A stretch of DNA of 64,000 nt from positions 1,860,001 through 1,924,000 of the forward strand of contig CBDICY010000013.1 of assembly GCA_965277445.1 (NCBI GenBank), given 5' to 3'. Positions 16,894-25,841 of the stretch are shown here, piece after piece (the stretch's first letter is position 1; each line of letters begins with the position of its first letter). This DNA comes from JAFMDF01 sp965277445 (lineage in GTDB: Bacteria; Bacteroidota; Bacteroidia; Chitinophagales; Saprospiraceae). The notes below the pieces were generated by a model. That model made no database searches, had not been told where the DNA came from, and saw only the letters and a program-made list of their open reading frames with translations. Both the position numbers and the translations under genes were made by a program.

Positions 16894-18432
16894 ATGCAGC
16901 ATTGTGCAATATGTGGAAGTAGCGAAAATCCTTTAGTACATAATTTTAAAGGAAGGCAAAACCAACCACTTTTAGAAATATTAGAAGAAAGAATTCCCAA
17001 TTGGAATAGAGCTGCAGATGCGGTATGTACTGCCTGTTTGGATGGGATTCATCAGGAATTATTGAGTGATTTACTGAATGTTCAGAATTATTCCTATGGT
17101 GGCATTCAAGTCTTGCCAACGCCAATCCGACTAAATGCCAACCCTAAATATACGGGTAGAGGGGTGACCATTTGCTTGATAGATAGTGGGTTTTATCCCC
17201 ATCCAGATTTGGTCACCCCAACCAATCGAATCAAAAAAATCATAGACATTACGAACGAAAATAGAAGTCCAGACTACTTCGAACAACCCCATAATACTTC
17301 TTGGCATGGAACGATGACTTCCGTAGTTTGTGCAGGAAACGGGCATTTATCGAATGGATTATACAAAGGAATTGCAAGTGATGCAGAATTAGTGTTGCTA
17401 AAAGTATCGAATGATAAAGGAAGTATTCCTGGACCGATGATTGCCAAAGCATTGCAATGGGTTTGTAAGCATCACGCCGAATATGATATCCGAATCGTTA
17501 ATTTATCGGTAGCGGATGATTACGATATTTCTTTCCACGAAAGTGAAGTAGCCAAAGCAATTAAAATCTTAACAGAAAAAGGAATTATCGTAGTGGCGGC
17601 GGTTGGAAATGACCCAAATGCGGCCATTATTCCTCCTGCCAATGCGCCAGAAGTGATTGCGGTCGGTGGACTAAATGATCAAAATTCCGTTGAGCCATTA
17701 CAGCAAATCCTCTATCATTCTAGTTATGGTTGGACGATAGATGGCTTGCTCAAACCAGAATTAATTGCCCCCGCTATTTGGTTAGCTGCTCCGATTTTAC
17801 CCAAAACGAAAACATTTCAAGAAGCGGACGATTTATTTGAGCGATTTTATCAAGCTTTCGGAGCAGAGAAAGATCATATTTTACAAGAGATAAGAAAACG
17901 AAAACTCATTTCTGAACATTATCAACATGCAGATGGGACTTCTTTTGCGGCGCCCATTGTTTGTTCGGTAATCGCCCAAATGTTAGAATCGAATCCAGAC
18001 TTAACCGTTGGGATGATTCGAGAAAATATATTAACGACGGCACAACCTTTACCTTACGAAGACCGAAAACGCCAAGGGTATGGGGTCATACAACCAGCTA
18101 AAGCGGTGGCCAAAGCTAGTAAAGAAACGCATCAGCAATGGATAAAAATTAGTCCTGTGATTGATTATGACGCTAAAAAGATCAGCTTTTATTTTCATTA
18201 TCACAATGCTTACAATATCTTCTTAAGTGGCGATTTTGTCAATTGGTCTACTCATGCCTTACCTATGGAGCAGGTAGAAGAAGGGCTTTGGGAATTAACC
18301 ATTCCACTTTTAGGGCAAGGGCATTACCAATACAAATTTGTCATAGACGGTTGGATTTGGAAAAGTGACCCGATGAATTTTTATCGTATGCCTGATGGGT
18401 ATAATGGGTTTAATAGTCGGTTTTTTGTTTAA
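16894..18432 (+). CDS. Cytoplasmic subtilase (S8) with N-terminal CxxC pairs and C-terminal glycogen-binding-like domain
   Basis: A 512-residue subtilisin-family serine protease without signal peptide. The triad is Asp97 (Cys-Leu-Ile-Asp-Ser-Gly), His138 (Trp-His-Gly-Thr-Met) and Ser350 (Asp-Gly-Thr-Ser-Phe-Ala-Ala-Pro), with the oxyanion Asn239. Residues 4/7 and 45/48 form two CxxC pairs that could hold zinc. Residues about 425-512 resemble the AMPK/CBM48 glycogen-binding fold (Phe-Leu-Ser-Gly-Asp-Phe-Val-Asn-Trp, then Tyr-Lys-Phe-Val-Ile-Asp-Gly). There is no inhibitor-like propeptide in the first 70 residues. The combination suggests an intracellular protease directed by carbohydrate or protein binding; the target is unknown. 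Confidence 0.85.
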   Translation: MQHCAICGSSENPLVHNFKGRQNQPLLEILEERIPNWNRAADAVCTACLDGIHQELLSDLLNVQNYSYGGIQVLPTPIRLNANPKYTGRGVTICLIDSGFYPHPDLVTPTNRIKKIIDITNENRSPDYFEQPHNTSWHGTMTSVVCAGNGHLSNGLYKGIASDAELVLLKVSNDKGSIPGPMIAKALQWVCKHHAEYDIRIVNLSVADDYDISFHESEVAKAIKILTEKGIIVVAAVGNDPNAAIIPPANAPEVIAVGGLNDQNSVEPLQQILYHSSYGWTIDGLLKPELIAPAIWLAAPILPKTKTFQEADDLFERFYQAFGAEKDHILQEIRKRKLISEHYQHADGTSFAAPIVCSVIAQMLESNPDLTVGMIRENILTTAQPLPYEDRKRQGYGVIQPAKAVAKASKETHQQWIKISPVIDYDAKKISFYFHYHNAYNIFLSGDFVNWSTHALPMEQVEEGLWELTIPLLGQGHYQYKFVIDGWIWKSDPMNFYRMPDGYNGFNSRFFV

Positions 18433-18558
18433 TATTTGCGGTAACTTTTAAAACCACACTACTCCAACGATGCAATTGATCCTTCAACAATATAACAATT
18501 GAGCCATATAGCCATTGTCCACACCTTGAATTAAATTATCCTTTTATTTTGGTTTTTC

Positions 18559-18576
18559 GGGGAACTGAAGTTCCCC
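18559..18576. repeat. Tight hairpin GGGGAACT / AGTTCCCC before the crotonase stop
   Basis: An 8-bp GC-rich stem with a 2-base loop just downstream of the crotonase stop on the minus strand. On neither strand is it followed by a T run, so it is at best a weak terminator between the convergent subtilase and crotonase genes. Confidence 0.45.
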
Positions 18577-18580
18577 TATA

Positions 18581-19453
18581 CTATTTCCACCAAGGATAAA
18601 AATCAGGCATTTCAGAAGACTTCGCTGTAAACTCAGGCTTTCGCTTTTCTAAAAAGGAAGCAACCCCTTCTTTACCATCTTTCAAACTCGCATAATAAAT
18701 GGCCAAAGAATCTACTTTGTGTGCCTCAATTGGATGACTAGTAGCGGCATTTCGATACATCATTTGTCGAGTTAAGGTAATGGCAACTGGGCTGAAATCG
18801 GCGATTTTACGAGCAATTTTGTAAGCTTCTTCTAATAATTGGTCGGCTGGATAAACTGCTTTCACATAGCCTCCTGCTAAAGCTGCTTCTGGTTTTAAAA
18901 TTTCTCCAGAATAGCACCATTCCAAAGCGGTAGAAATACCGACTATTCGAGGCAGGAACCAAGTCGAACAAGCTTCTGGGGTAATGCCAATTTTATTAAA
19001 AACAAAACCAATTCTAGCATATTCTGACGCTAATCGAATATCCATTGCACAAGTCATGGTCGCACCAATGCCAACTGCTGCACCATTGATTGCTGCAATA
19101 ACTGGTTTTTTACAATCGTAAATCGCCAAAACTACTCGACCACCTGTATCCCTTACGCCTGTGATAATTTCTGGGTCTTCTAGTCGATTGTTCATATCCT
19201 CCATGGTCGGCGCTAGATTTTCATCTAAGCCAAACACATTGCCCGCACGAGATAAATCCATCCCTGCACAAAAGGCACGTCCTGCTCCTGTAACGACAAT
19301 CACTCGAATGGCATCATCGTCACTTGCTTTATTAAAGACATCAATCAATTCATTGGCCATTTCTACGGTAAATGAATTGAGCGCATCTGGTCTATTTAAG
19401 GTAAGGGTTAAAATGTAATCTTTGACGTCTAAACTTAAGGTATTATAACTCAT
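18581..19453 (-). CDS. Enoyl-CoA hydratase/isomerase family protein (crotonase)
   Basis: A 290-residue crotonase-fold protein. The oxyanion-hole segments are visible: Gly-Ala-Gly-Arg-Ala-Phe-Cys-Ala-Gly-Met-Asp near residue 55 and Ala-Ile-Asn-Gly-Ala-Ala-Val-Gly-Ile-Gly near residue 122. The acid residue expected in the third segment is replaced by a context around Gly-Ile-Thr-Pro-Glu-Ala-Cys-Ser-Thr. It hydrates or isomerises acyl-CoA esters, probably in fatty or organic acid breakdown. Start is the ATG at 19453. It is a single gene; a TetR regulator is encoded 0.7 kb away and might control it. Confidence 0.88.
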   Translation of the reverse strand: MSYNTLSLDVKDYILTLTLNRPDALNSFTVEMANELIDVFNKASDDDAIRVIVVTGAGRAFCAGMDLSRAGNVFGLDENLAPTMEDMNNRLEDPEIITGVRDTGGRVVLAIYDCKKPVIAAINGAAVGIGATMTCAMDIRLASEYARIGFVFNKIGITPEACSTWFLPRIVGISTALEWCYSGEILKPEAALAGGYVKAVYPADQLLEEAYKIARKIADFSPVAITLTRQMMYRNAATSHPIEAHKVDSLAIYYASLKDGKEGVASFLEKRKPEFTAKSSEMPDFYPWWK

Positions 19454-19547
19454 GTATTTTTGGTTGATAATGATTAATTGTATTGTAGATAATCAGGTAA
19501 AAGATTGATGTTGTAAAAATTAATATTATAATTTAATGCCGTCTAAT

Positions 19548-19611
19548 ATCCGTGTCCCTTCAATAATCCGTGGTATTAATTTCTACCACGGATTATTGAA
19601 GGGACACGGAT
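19548..19611. repeat. 28-bp perfect hairpin
   Basis: The arms 19548-19575 and 19584-19611 are exact reverse complements of 28 bases around an 8-base loop. This is the longest perfect palindrome in the window. It lies in the 354-base gap between the crotonase gene and a small membrane protein gene; nothing else was recognised in that gap. It contains words such as ATCCGTGTCCC and AATCCGTGG. Confidence 0.85.
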
Positions 19612-19807
19612 AATTATCACTTTTTTATCTGACGCTCTATACATTAAAATTGTAGACAATTGTTGTATTGCTATACTGTTTTATTGTTACAGTAGATAAC
19701 AATTATTAATTCGAGTTCTTTAGCGCTATTAACAATATAACCATTTCGAAGCATTTCAGTTTCTTCCACAACTTAGATTATTTAATTTGCTTGTTGAAGC
19801 GTGTTAC

Positions 19808-19996
19808 TTAGTCAGCGTTATTTGACCTTTGACTATAAAGAAAAGCAAAAATGCCAATTCCATTCAAGGCAAGGGCAATAGAAAACAAATTTAAATCCGT
19901 TTTAATGAATTTTGGTACCACCATTAGGGAACAACCTAAAGTGCAAAAAATAAGCATGATTATTTCTGAGGTCTTATATTTTTTCTTTTCTTTCAT
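19808..19996 (-). CDS. Small membrane protein, two predicted helices
   Basis: A 62-residue protein: basic N-terminus (Lys-Glu-Lys-Lys-Lys-Tyr-Lys), a first hydrophobic segment at about 11-27, a short loop, a second at about 35-54, and a polar tail. No family was recognised. The arrangement looks like a real short membrane protein rather than a shadow frame, since no other frame overlaps it. Confidence 0.5.
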   Translation of the reverse strand: MKEKKKYKTSEIIMLIFCTLGCSLMVVPKFIKTDLNLFSIALALNGIGIFAFLYSQRSNNAD

Positions 19997-20151
19997 GGTC
20001 TACTTGATTTAAGTATAGTTGGACAAGCGTTGGCCTTAACTGCAATTTTAGTATATTATATTAGTTTTTTAGCTTAAAAAGGTTTTTTTTATTAAAAAAA
20101 CATTATGATTGTAACTATTAGCTTTAGCTTCTATTTACGAATGGATATTAA

Positions 20152-20820
20152 ATGAAAAAAAAGAAACGACAAGTTGGGCGACCTTCAGAGAAAAAGAGTA
20201 TTGACAAAGCGGTACTTTTAAGACTGGCACTCAAGAACTTTGCAGAACGAGGTTTTGGAGGCGTTACCTTAAAGGATATTGCAGTAGAAAATAATGTAGC
20301 CGTTTCTTTATTGAATTATCATTTTGGAACAGCTGATATTTCATCTAAAGAAGATATTTGGCGACAAGCCATGCAATTGGTCGGTTCAGAAATTCAACAA
20401 GAATTAGAGGATTTATTTAAAGTAATAGAAGGCATGGATGGTTTACAAAAATTGAAATTATTCAATCGAAAAATAGTCATCAATTCTGCTAAGAATCCTG
20501 AATTTCAGCAAGTGATCGTCCAAGAAATGTTTTCTAAATCTGCTCGCTCTTCTTGGCTCACCAATGAATTATTGAAGCCGATTTATAAGAATATGGAAGA
20601 AACGATTGATGCCGAAAAAGCAAAGGGCAGAATTCGGGATATTCCACAAGCGAATATAACGAGTTTTATCATCGGTTCGATTACTATGTTTTTTTCTCGG
20701 TCTTATCAGATGGAACAGGCTTATGGCATTGATGTTTTTTCTGACGAAGCGGTCGAAGCGCATGCCGATGCTATTAATGAGTTGATTTTTAGTGGTTTAT
20801 TAGTGAGGGAGGATGCCTAG
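20152..20820 (+). CDS. TetR family transcriptional regulator
   Basis: A 222-residue one-component regulator. An N-terminal Lys/Arg-rich tail (Lys-Lys-Lys-Lys-Arg-Gln-Val-Gly-Arg-Pro) precedes the TetR helix-turn-helix, visible as Phe-Gly-Gly-Val-Thr-Leu-Lys-Asp-Ile-Ala followed by Leu-Leu-Asn-Tyr-His-Phe-Gly near residues 32-60. The C-terminal two thirds is the ligand-binding helical domain. It is convergent with the E1 gene (31-base gap). Its targets may be itself, the crotonase or nearby acyl-CoA genes, which is only inferred from position. Confidence 0.9.
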   Translation: MKKKKRQVGRPSEKKSIDKAVLLRLALKNFAERGFGGVTLKDIAVENNVAVSLLNYHFGTADISSKEDIWRQAMQLVGSEIQQELEDLFKVIEGMDGLQKLKLFNRKIVINSAKNPEFQQVIVQEMFSKSARSSWLTNELLKPIYKNMEETIDAEKAKGRIRDIPQANITSFIIGSITMFFSRSYQMEQAYGIDVFSDEAVEAHADAINELIFSGLLVREDA

Positions 20821-20851
20821 TTGTTCTTTGTCACTTTGTGGTAAAAAAACG

Positions 20852-23311
20852 CTATACAGAAAGCCCAAAAGCACCATAAACCGCAGGTTCTGCCTCCTTC
20901 ATAATCTCCAAAGCCTTTTTTACAATATCAAAAACTTCAGGTTTCGTTACATAATTTCCATTGTCACCATAAGGCGTCCGATGTTCAGTAGCCGTAATAG
21001 AAACAGGTTGCGCATCTAAAAAATGATAGCCTTTCTGTTCTTCCAATACCTTTTGCATCATAAAAGAAGTCCCACCGCCAGGCACATCTTCATCTAAGAA
21101 AATAACCCGATTGGTCTTTTTAAGAGAGTCTAAAATGCGATGTTCTAAATCGAAAGGCAATAATGTTTGTACATCTAGGACTTCTAAACCAATATTATAA
21201 TTGGCTAATACTTTGGCAGCTTCTTGTGCAATAGATACACAAGCCCCGTAAGTAACTATGGTAATATCTTTTCCTTTGTTTAACACTTCTGGAACACCTA
21301 AAGGCACCGTAAACTCCTTTAAATTACTAGGCAGTTGTTCTTTCTTTCGGTATCCGTTTAATGGTTCAATCACAATTGCAGGATCGTCCGATTGTAGTAG
21401 GGTATTATACATCCCTGCAGCTTGGGTCATATTTCTAGGCGTACATAAATAGATGCCTCGTAAACTGCCTAATAACATACTCATAGGAGAACCGCTATGC
21501 CAAATACCTTCTAAGCGATGTCCTCTAGTTCGGATAATCGCAGGCGCTTTTTGCTGCCCATTACTTCTCCATCTTAAGGTCGCTAAATCATCCGTTAAAG
21601 CAGGTAGGGCATAGACTAGGTAATCTAAATACTGAATTTCTCCAATGGGGCGTAAACCTCTCATTGCCATACCGATAGCTTGCCCGACAATGGTCCATTC
21701 TCGAATACCCGCATCGTGAATCCTGTTTTCTCCATACTTTTTTTGTAAGCCCGCAAAACATTGATTGACCCCTCCTATTTTTCCAATATCTTGCCCAAAA
21801 GCGTAGACTTTATCATTGTGATCGAATAATTGATCGAAGTATTTGTTCAATACTTCATAGCCATTTACCATTGGACTTTCTTCCTTGAAAACGGCAGGAA
21901 CAATAGGCGCATTAATTGCTGCTTCATTCGTGGCACTATGTAAATTAGATTGGTATTGATTGACTAATTGATGACTGTTTAATTGCCACCAATTCAATAA
22001 GGAGGTAATTTTAGCAGGTTGTTGCATACCCAAGACCAATAATACTTTTTGCGCAGTTTCTAATAAGTCTGATTTATTGCCATGTGGCATATTGACCAAT
22101 GTCCTATAAATAGCACTTAGTTTTTCATTAGTGGGATTTGTAGTCATTAAAGGAGTAAGAATATCGACTAATTCCTTTTTCATTGCCTTAAAAGGCGTTT
22201 GAAATAGTTGCCAAGCAGCTTGTTTACCTTCTTTAACTGTTTTGACTAAATCTATCTTTATTTCTTCTAATTTTTCTTTAGCCGCCCAATTATTGGCTAT
22301 TATCCAATCTTCAAATTGTACCAAACAATCCATCTCTTTTTCCCAAGCTAATCGTGCTTTTGGTTTATAACGTTCGTGACTCCCAGAAGTAGAATGTCCA
22401 TTTTGTTGCGTACATTCTGTAATATGGATAATGGCAGGAACGTGTTCTTCCCGAGTGGTGCTTACAGCTTTTTCAAACGTTTCATATAATTTGTCATATT
22501 CATAAGCCTTTACGGTATAAATTTCACAAGCTTTTTCTCCTTGATGATCTCTTTGAAAACCTTGTAAAACAGTAGAAATATTCCCTTTAGCTGTTTGTAA
22601 TTTGGAAGGCACCGAAATACCCCAACCATCATCTTGAATCACAAAAACCATTGGAACTTGGAGAACACAAGCAGCATTGACAGATTCAAAAAAGATACCT
22701 TCTGAAGTAGTCGCATCTCCTAGAACAGCAAAACTTACTTCGTTTCCATTGATACTAAAATTTTCATCAGTTTGATTGGTCGCTCTAAATTTCTTGGAAG
22801 CAAAAGCAAGTCCTAGGGCATGCGGCAATTGCCCAGCTAATGGGGCTAGGGGAGAAGTGATATTATAAAGTTGGGTATGGGCTAACCAATTACCAGCCTT
22901 ATCCATCATTGGTGTAGCAAAATGATTATTCATTTGTCGGCCGCCAGAATATTTATCCTGATCAATATCTGCATATATAGCGCTAAAAAGTTCAGTAGGA
23001 TTGGCGAGCCCTAATTTCATCATAAAAGTCTGATCTCGGTAGTAACCAGAAAAGAAATCTCCTTTCTGAAAACTAGCGGCCATGGCTAATTGTAATAATT
23101 CCTTACCAGAACTTTCTAAACCAAATTTTGCTCGTCCGTTCAACACTTCTTTGCGTGTAAGATTACTCACCAATCGACTTTGGTAAGCAATTTTAAAATC
23201 TGAAAGAATGCGTTGCTTTTTTACAGGGGATTTTCTAGCCGATTTGGCGGATGCTTGTTTTTGGGGCGTTTTTTTAGCTCTTTTTTCAAATAACAAATTT
23301 GTCGCAGTCAT
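20852..23311 (-). CDS. 2-oxoacid dehydrogenase E1, alpha and beta subunits fused
   Basis: An 819-residue protein joining the E1 alpha and beta chains of branched-chain 2-oxoacid/acetoin dehydrogenase-like complexes. Residues 1-32 are a basic Lys/Ala/Ser tail. The alpha part carries the thiamine diphosphate motif Gly198-Asp199-Ala through Gln-Asp-Asp-Gly-Trp-Gly-Ile-Ser near 226; the beta part begins near 485 (Tyr-Glu-Val-Leu-Asn-Lys-Tyr-Phe) with Phe-Gly-Gln-Asp-Ile-Gly, and Gly-Gly-Thr-Ser near its end. It decarboxylates a 2-oxoacid and passes the acyl group to an E2 lipoyl protein encoded elsewhere. A well-formed promoter lies about 180 bases upstream. Confidence 0.9.
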   Translation of the reverse strand: MTATNLLFEKRAKKTPQKQASAKSARKSPVKKQRILSDFKIAYQSRLVSNLTRKEVLNGRAKFGLESSGKELLQLAMAASFQKGDFFSGYYRDQTFMMKLGLANPTELFSAIYADIDQDKYSGGRQMNNHFATPMMDKAGNWLAHTQLYNITSPLAPLAGQLPHALGLAFASKKFRATNQTDENFSINGNEVSFAVLGDATTSEGIFFESVNAACVLQVPMVFVIQDDGWGISVPSKLQTAKGNISTVLQGFQRDHQGEKACEIYTVKAYEYDKLYETFEKAVSTTREEHVPAIIHITECTQQNGHSTSGSHERYKPKARLAWEKEMDCLVQFEDWIIANNWAAKEKLEEIKIDLVKTVKEGKQAAWQLFQTPFKAMKKELVDILTPLMTTNPTNEKLSAIYRTLVNMPHGNKSDLLETAQKVLLVLGMQQPAKITSLLNWWQLNSHQLVNQYQSNLHSATNEAAINAPIVPAVFKEESPMVNGYEVLNKYFDQLFDHNDKVYAFGQDIGKIGGVNQCFAGLQKKYGENRIHDAGIREWTIVGQAIGMAMRGLRPIGEIQYLDYLVYALPALTDDLATLRWRSNGQQKAPAIIRTRGHRLEGIWHSGSPMSMLLGSLRGIYLCTPRNMTQAAGMYNTLLQSDDPAIVIEPLNGYRKKEQLPSNLKEFTVPLGVPEVLNKGKDITIVTYGACVSIAQEAAKVLANYNIGLEVLDVQTLLPFDLEHRILDSLKKTNRVIFLDEDVPGGGTSFMMQKVLEEQKGYHFLDAQPVSITATEHRTPYGDNGNYVTKPEVFDIVKKALEIMKEAEPAVYGAFGLSV

Positions 23312-23488
23312 AATCAGGGTTTTTTAAAGATGAACTATGAATGATGAACGATAAATTGTGATACTGGAAAATTCATAACCTTTGAATTAAGAATTTTATA
23401 GGTCTCGATTAACAATTCATCGTTTATCTTTTATCATTCATCATTTAGAATGATTTTATTTGAAAAGGAATCTTATTTACTAATGGGA

Positions 23489-23519
23489 CAAAGGTAAATT
23501 AAATTGTATAATGATTCAA
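23489..23519 (-). promoter_or_regulatory. Promoter of the E1 gene (TTG-N20-TACCTTTG)
   Basis: On the minus strand TTG at 23519-23517 is followed after 20 bases by TACCTTTG at 23496-23489. Both boxes and the spacing fit the Bacteroidota housekeeping promoter. The predicted leader is about 170 bases. Confidence 0.6.
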
Positions 23520-23595
23520 TTAAATTGTATTAAAATTTAATTATGTAATAAAGGCGAACAATTGTTGTTAAAAACCTAAATTGATTGAACTATTT

Positions 23596-23628
23596 TTGGA
23601 GACAAACCAATAAAACCCTTTATAATTG
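23596..23628 (+). promoter_or_regulatory. Candidate promoter of the pseudouridine synthase gene
   Basis: TTG at 23596-23598, a 22-base spacer and TATAATTG at 23621-23628, 27 bases before the ATG. One base departs from the -7 consensus. Confidence 0.45.
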
Positions 23629-23654
23629 CAGTTTTTTACCAAAGTCAAGAATTA

Positions 23655-24227
23655 ATGTCCAATCATCGGCACTTTATTATCCATAAACCTTACAATTTTC
23701 ATAGCCAATTTGTCTTAGAGACGAACCGTAAAGTGCAATTATTAGGCGAATTATATGATTTTCCAAAAGGGACGATGGCAATTGGACGATTGGATAAAAC
23801 GACCGAAGGGCTATTATTTTTGACGACGGATGGTAAAATGAGTGAACGAGTACGAGCGAAGCATATTGAAAAAGAATACTATGCCCAAGTCGATGGCGTG
23901 ATTGATGAACAAGCGATTGAGCAAATGAAAAAAGGCGTGGAAATAGGTATTCGAAATGTAAAATATATGACCAAGCCCTGTCAAGCTAGTCGCTTAATTC
24001 CGCCACCTGAGTTTCCACCAAGAATTGTAAAAATTAGAGATGATCGGCATGGTCCTACTAGTTGGGTTTCTATTATTTTAACGGAAGGTAAGTTTAAACA
24101 AGTTCGGAAAATGACGGCTGCGGTCGGGTTTCCTACGCTTCGTTTATTTAGGGTACGGATTCATGGGATTTGGTTGGGAGATTTGGCAACTGGTGGTGTT
24201 TTGGAGGTGGAGGATTTTGGGGTTTAA
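23655..24227 (+). CDS. rRNA pseudouridine synthase, RluE-like (RsuA family)
   Basis: A 190-residue single-domain synthase without S4 domain. The catalytic motif Gly-Arg-Leu-Asp-Lys-Thr-Thr-Glu-Gly-Leu-Leu near residue 43 contains the nucleophilic Asp. The C-terminal Gly-Lys-Phe-Lys-Gln-Val-Arg-Lys-Met is the usual conserved block near residue 147. The length and lack of S4 domain fit RluE, which modifies 23S rRNA, although exact target choice among RluB/E/F types is not certain. It stands alone, transcribed away from the E1 gene. Confidence 0.9.
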   Translation: MSNHRHFIIHKPYNFHSQFVLETNRKVQLLGELYDFPKGTMAIGRLDKTTEGLLFLTTDGKMSERVRAKHIEKEYYAQVDGVIDEQAIEQMKKGVEIGIRNVKYMTKPCQASRLIPPPEFPPRIVKIRDDRHGPTSWVSIILTEGKFKQVRKMTAAVGFPTLRLFRVRIHGIWLGDLATGGVLEVEDFGV

Positions 24228-24308
24228 AATTATCTTTGAATGAGTTTATTAGCGGTCGCCGACAATTAGCGAATCAGCTATAAACTTGCAATTAAAAACA
24301 AATAGAAA

Positions 24309-25817
24309 ATGCCTTCATTTAAAAAACGATTTTCAATTTATTTAGTGGGCTTATTGTGGTTGCTAACAAATACTGCTTGCCAACAATCAGGTACTAAAGA
24401 AAAAACTGCTACCACGGAAAATCAACCAGTAGGTTTAACAAAATCTACTGCAAAAACTGCCGACGGGCAATTTATTTCTTGGAAAGAACACATCATTGAC
24501 GATCCTCAGATTAGTGGCATTAACTTAAATGGAAGCGATGGTTTACAAATGGCAGATTTAGATCAAGATGGATATGAGGATATTGTTTCGGTACATGAAT
24601 CCGACACCGAATATGATGGGGAATTGGTAGGACATATTCGAATTGCTTTTGGAACGGCGAATCCTAATGAATGGGAATTGGTGACTTTGGCGGCGGGAAA
24701 AGAAGCAGCGGCGGAGGAAGATATTGCCTTAGTTGACCTAAATGGAGATGGCTATTTGGATATTGTAGCTGCTTGTGAATTAGCACACTTGATTTATTTT
24801 CAAAACCCAACTAAAAATACTCGAATGACAACTTGGAAAAGATTGATTCCTAAAATTACCCAAAACAGAGGTTCGTTTATTCGAGTATTTGCGGAAGATT
24901 TAAACCGAGATGGGCAACCAGAAATTATCGCTGCTAATAAAGGCGACCAAGCCAATGATGGAAGTATAGCTGTAAACCCAGGACCAAAACCCGTTTCTTA
25001 TTTTGAAATTATAGGCAACCCTTTAGTGGATACGGCTTGGCGTGAAACTACTTTGATACAACTAAATTTGCCCGTCAATGCGCAACCTATAGATATAGAT
25101 GCAGACGGAGATATGGATATCATAGTAGGATCAAGAGGGGAGCGACGGATTGTATTATTAGAAAATGTTTCTACCAAAGAAATCGGCTTTAAAACCCATA
25201 CTATTCAAGTTGCTGGAACAGGCATCCCTGCGGATCATCGAGCAAAAAAACCTAAATTGAAACCCTACATCACAGGCTTCAATATGGAGTTTTTAGACCT
25301 TAGTCAAGACGGGAAACTAGACATTATTTTAGCAGAAACTTTCCAATACTTGATTTGGTTAGAACAACCTAAAAATTGGACAGATACTTGGCAAGCCCAT
25401 GCGATTGGACATACCGCACCCGATTGGATTGTCGGTATTAAATTGGCGGATATTAATAATGATGGTTATAAAGATTTAATCACAGGCGGCTACAGTAGAG
25501 GGGAAAGAGATACGGATGGAACGGCTACGATTAAGGATGCCTTGGGAAGAATTGCTTGGTTTGAAAATCCGAATAACCCTACTAAAACTTGGCAACGGCA
25601 CGATATTTCTCGCCGAAAAAGAGGCATGTTTGACCAATTTGTTGCGAAGGATTTGGATAAGGATGGCGATGTAGATTTTATTTCTACTAGAGGGAATAGT
25701 ATGCCTTATGATGGCGTGTTTTGGTTGGAACAAATTCGCTCAGAACAACCCTTAAATAACTTTGAAAAGGCTAGGGAAATGGATAGTGAGGAAATGGCAT
25801 TACCTGAGGATGGTTGA
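24309..25817 (+). CDS. Lipoprotein with FG-GAP/VCBS calcium-binding repeats
   Basis: A 502-residue secreted protein with a lipobox (Leu-Thr-Asn-Thr-Ala-Cys) near residue 24. Seven repeats contain Asp-x-Asp-x-Asp-Gly-type calcium loops, for example Asp-Leu-Asp-Gln-Asp-Gly, Asp-Leu-Asn-Gly-Asp-Gly and Asp-Ile-Asp-Ala-Asp-Gly, about 60-70 residues apart, consistent with a seven-bladed beta-propeller. Such proteins are usually exposed outer-membrane lipoproteins that bind carbohydrate or act in polymer use. It lies convergent with the GMC oxidoreductase gene (24-base gap). The actual ligand is unknown. Confidence 0.85.
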   Translation: MPSFKKRFSIYLVGLLWLLTNTACQQSGTKEKTATTENQPVGLTKSTAKTADGQFISWKEHIIDDPQISGINLNGSDGLQMADLDQDGYEDIVSVHESDTEYDGELVGHIRIAFGTANPNEWELVTLAAGKEAAAEEDIALVDLNGDGYLDIVAACELAHLIYFQNPTKNTRMTTWKRLIPKITQNRGSFIRVFAEDLNRDGQPEIIAANKGDQANDGSIAVNPGPKPVSYFEIIGNPLVDTAWRETTLIQLNLPVNAQPIDIDADGDMDIIVGSRGERRIVLLENVSTKEIGFKTHTIQVAGTGIPADHRAKKPKLKPYITGFNMEFLDLSQDGKLDIILAETFQYLIWLEQPKNWTDTWQAHAIGHTAPDWIVGIKLADINNDGYKDLITGGYSRGERDTDGTATIKDALGRIAWFENPNNPTKTWQRHDISRRKRGMFDQFVAKDLDKDGDVDFISTRGNSMPYDGVFWLEQIRSEQPLNNFEKAREMDSEEMALPEDG

Positions 25818-25841
25818 GGCACCAATCCTCTGCTTATGGAA

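Larger units (their letters stand above)
23312..23654. other. Divergent promoter region with an imperfect palindrome
   Basis: Besides the two promoters listed separately, the leader of the E1 gene (about 23325-23455) holds an imperfect inverted repeat of the words ATGAATGATGAACGATAAA and ATCGTTTATCTTTTATCATTC, of the same quasi-repetitive kind as other spacers in the window. No gene was seen. Confidence 0.5.
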
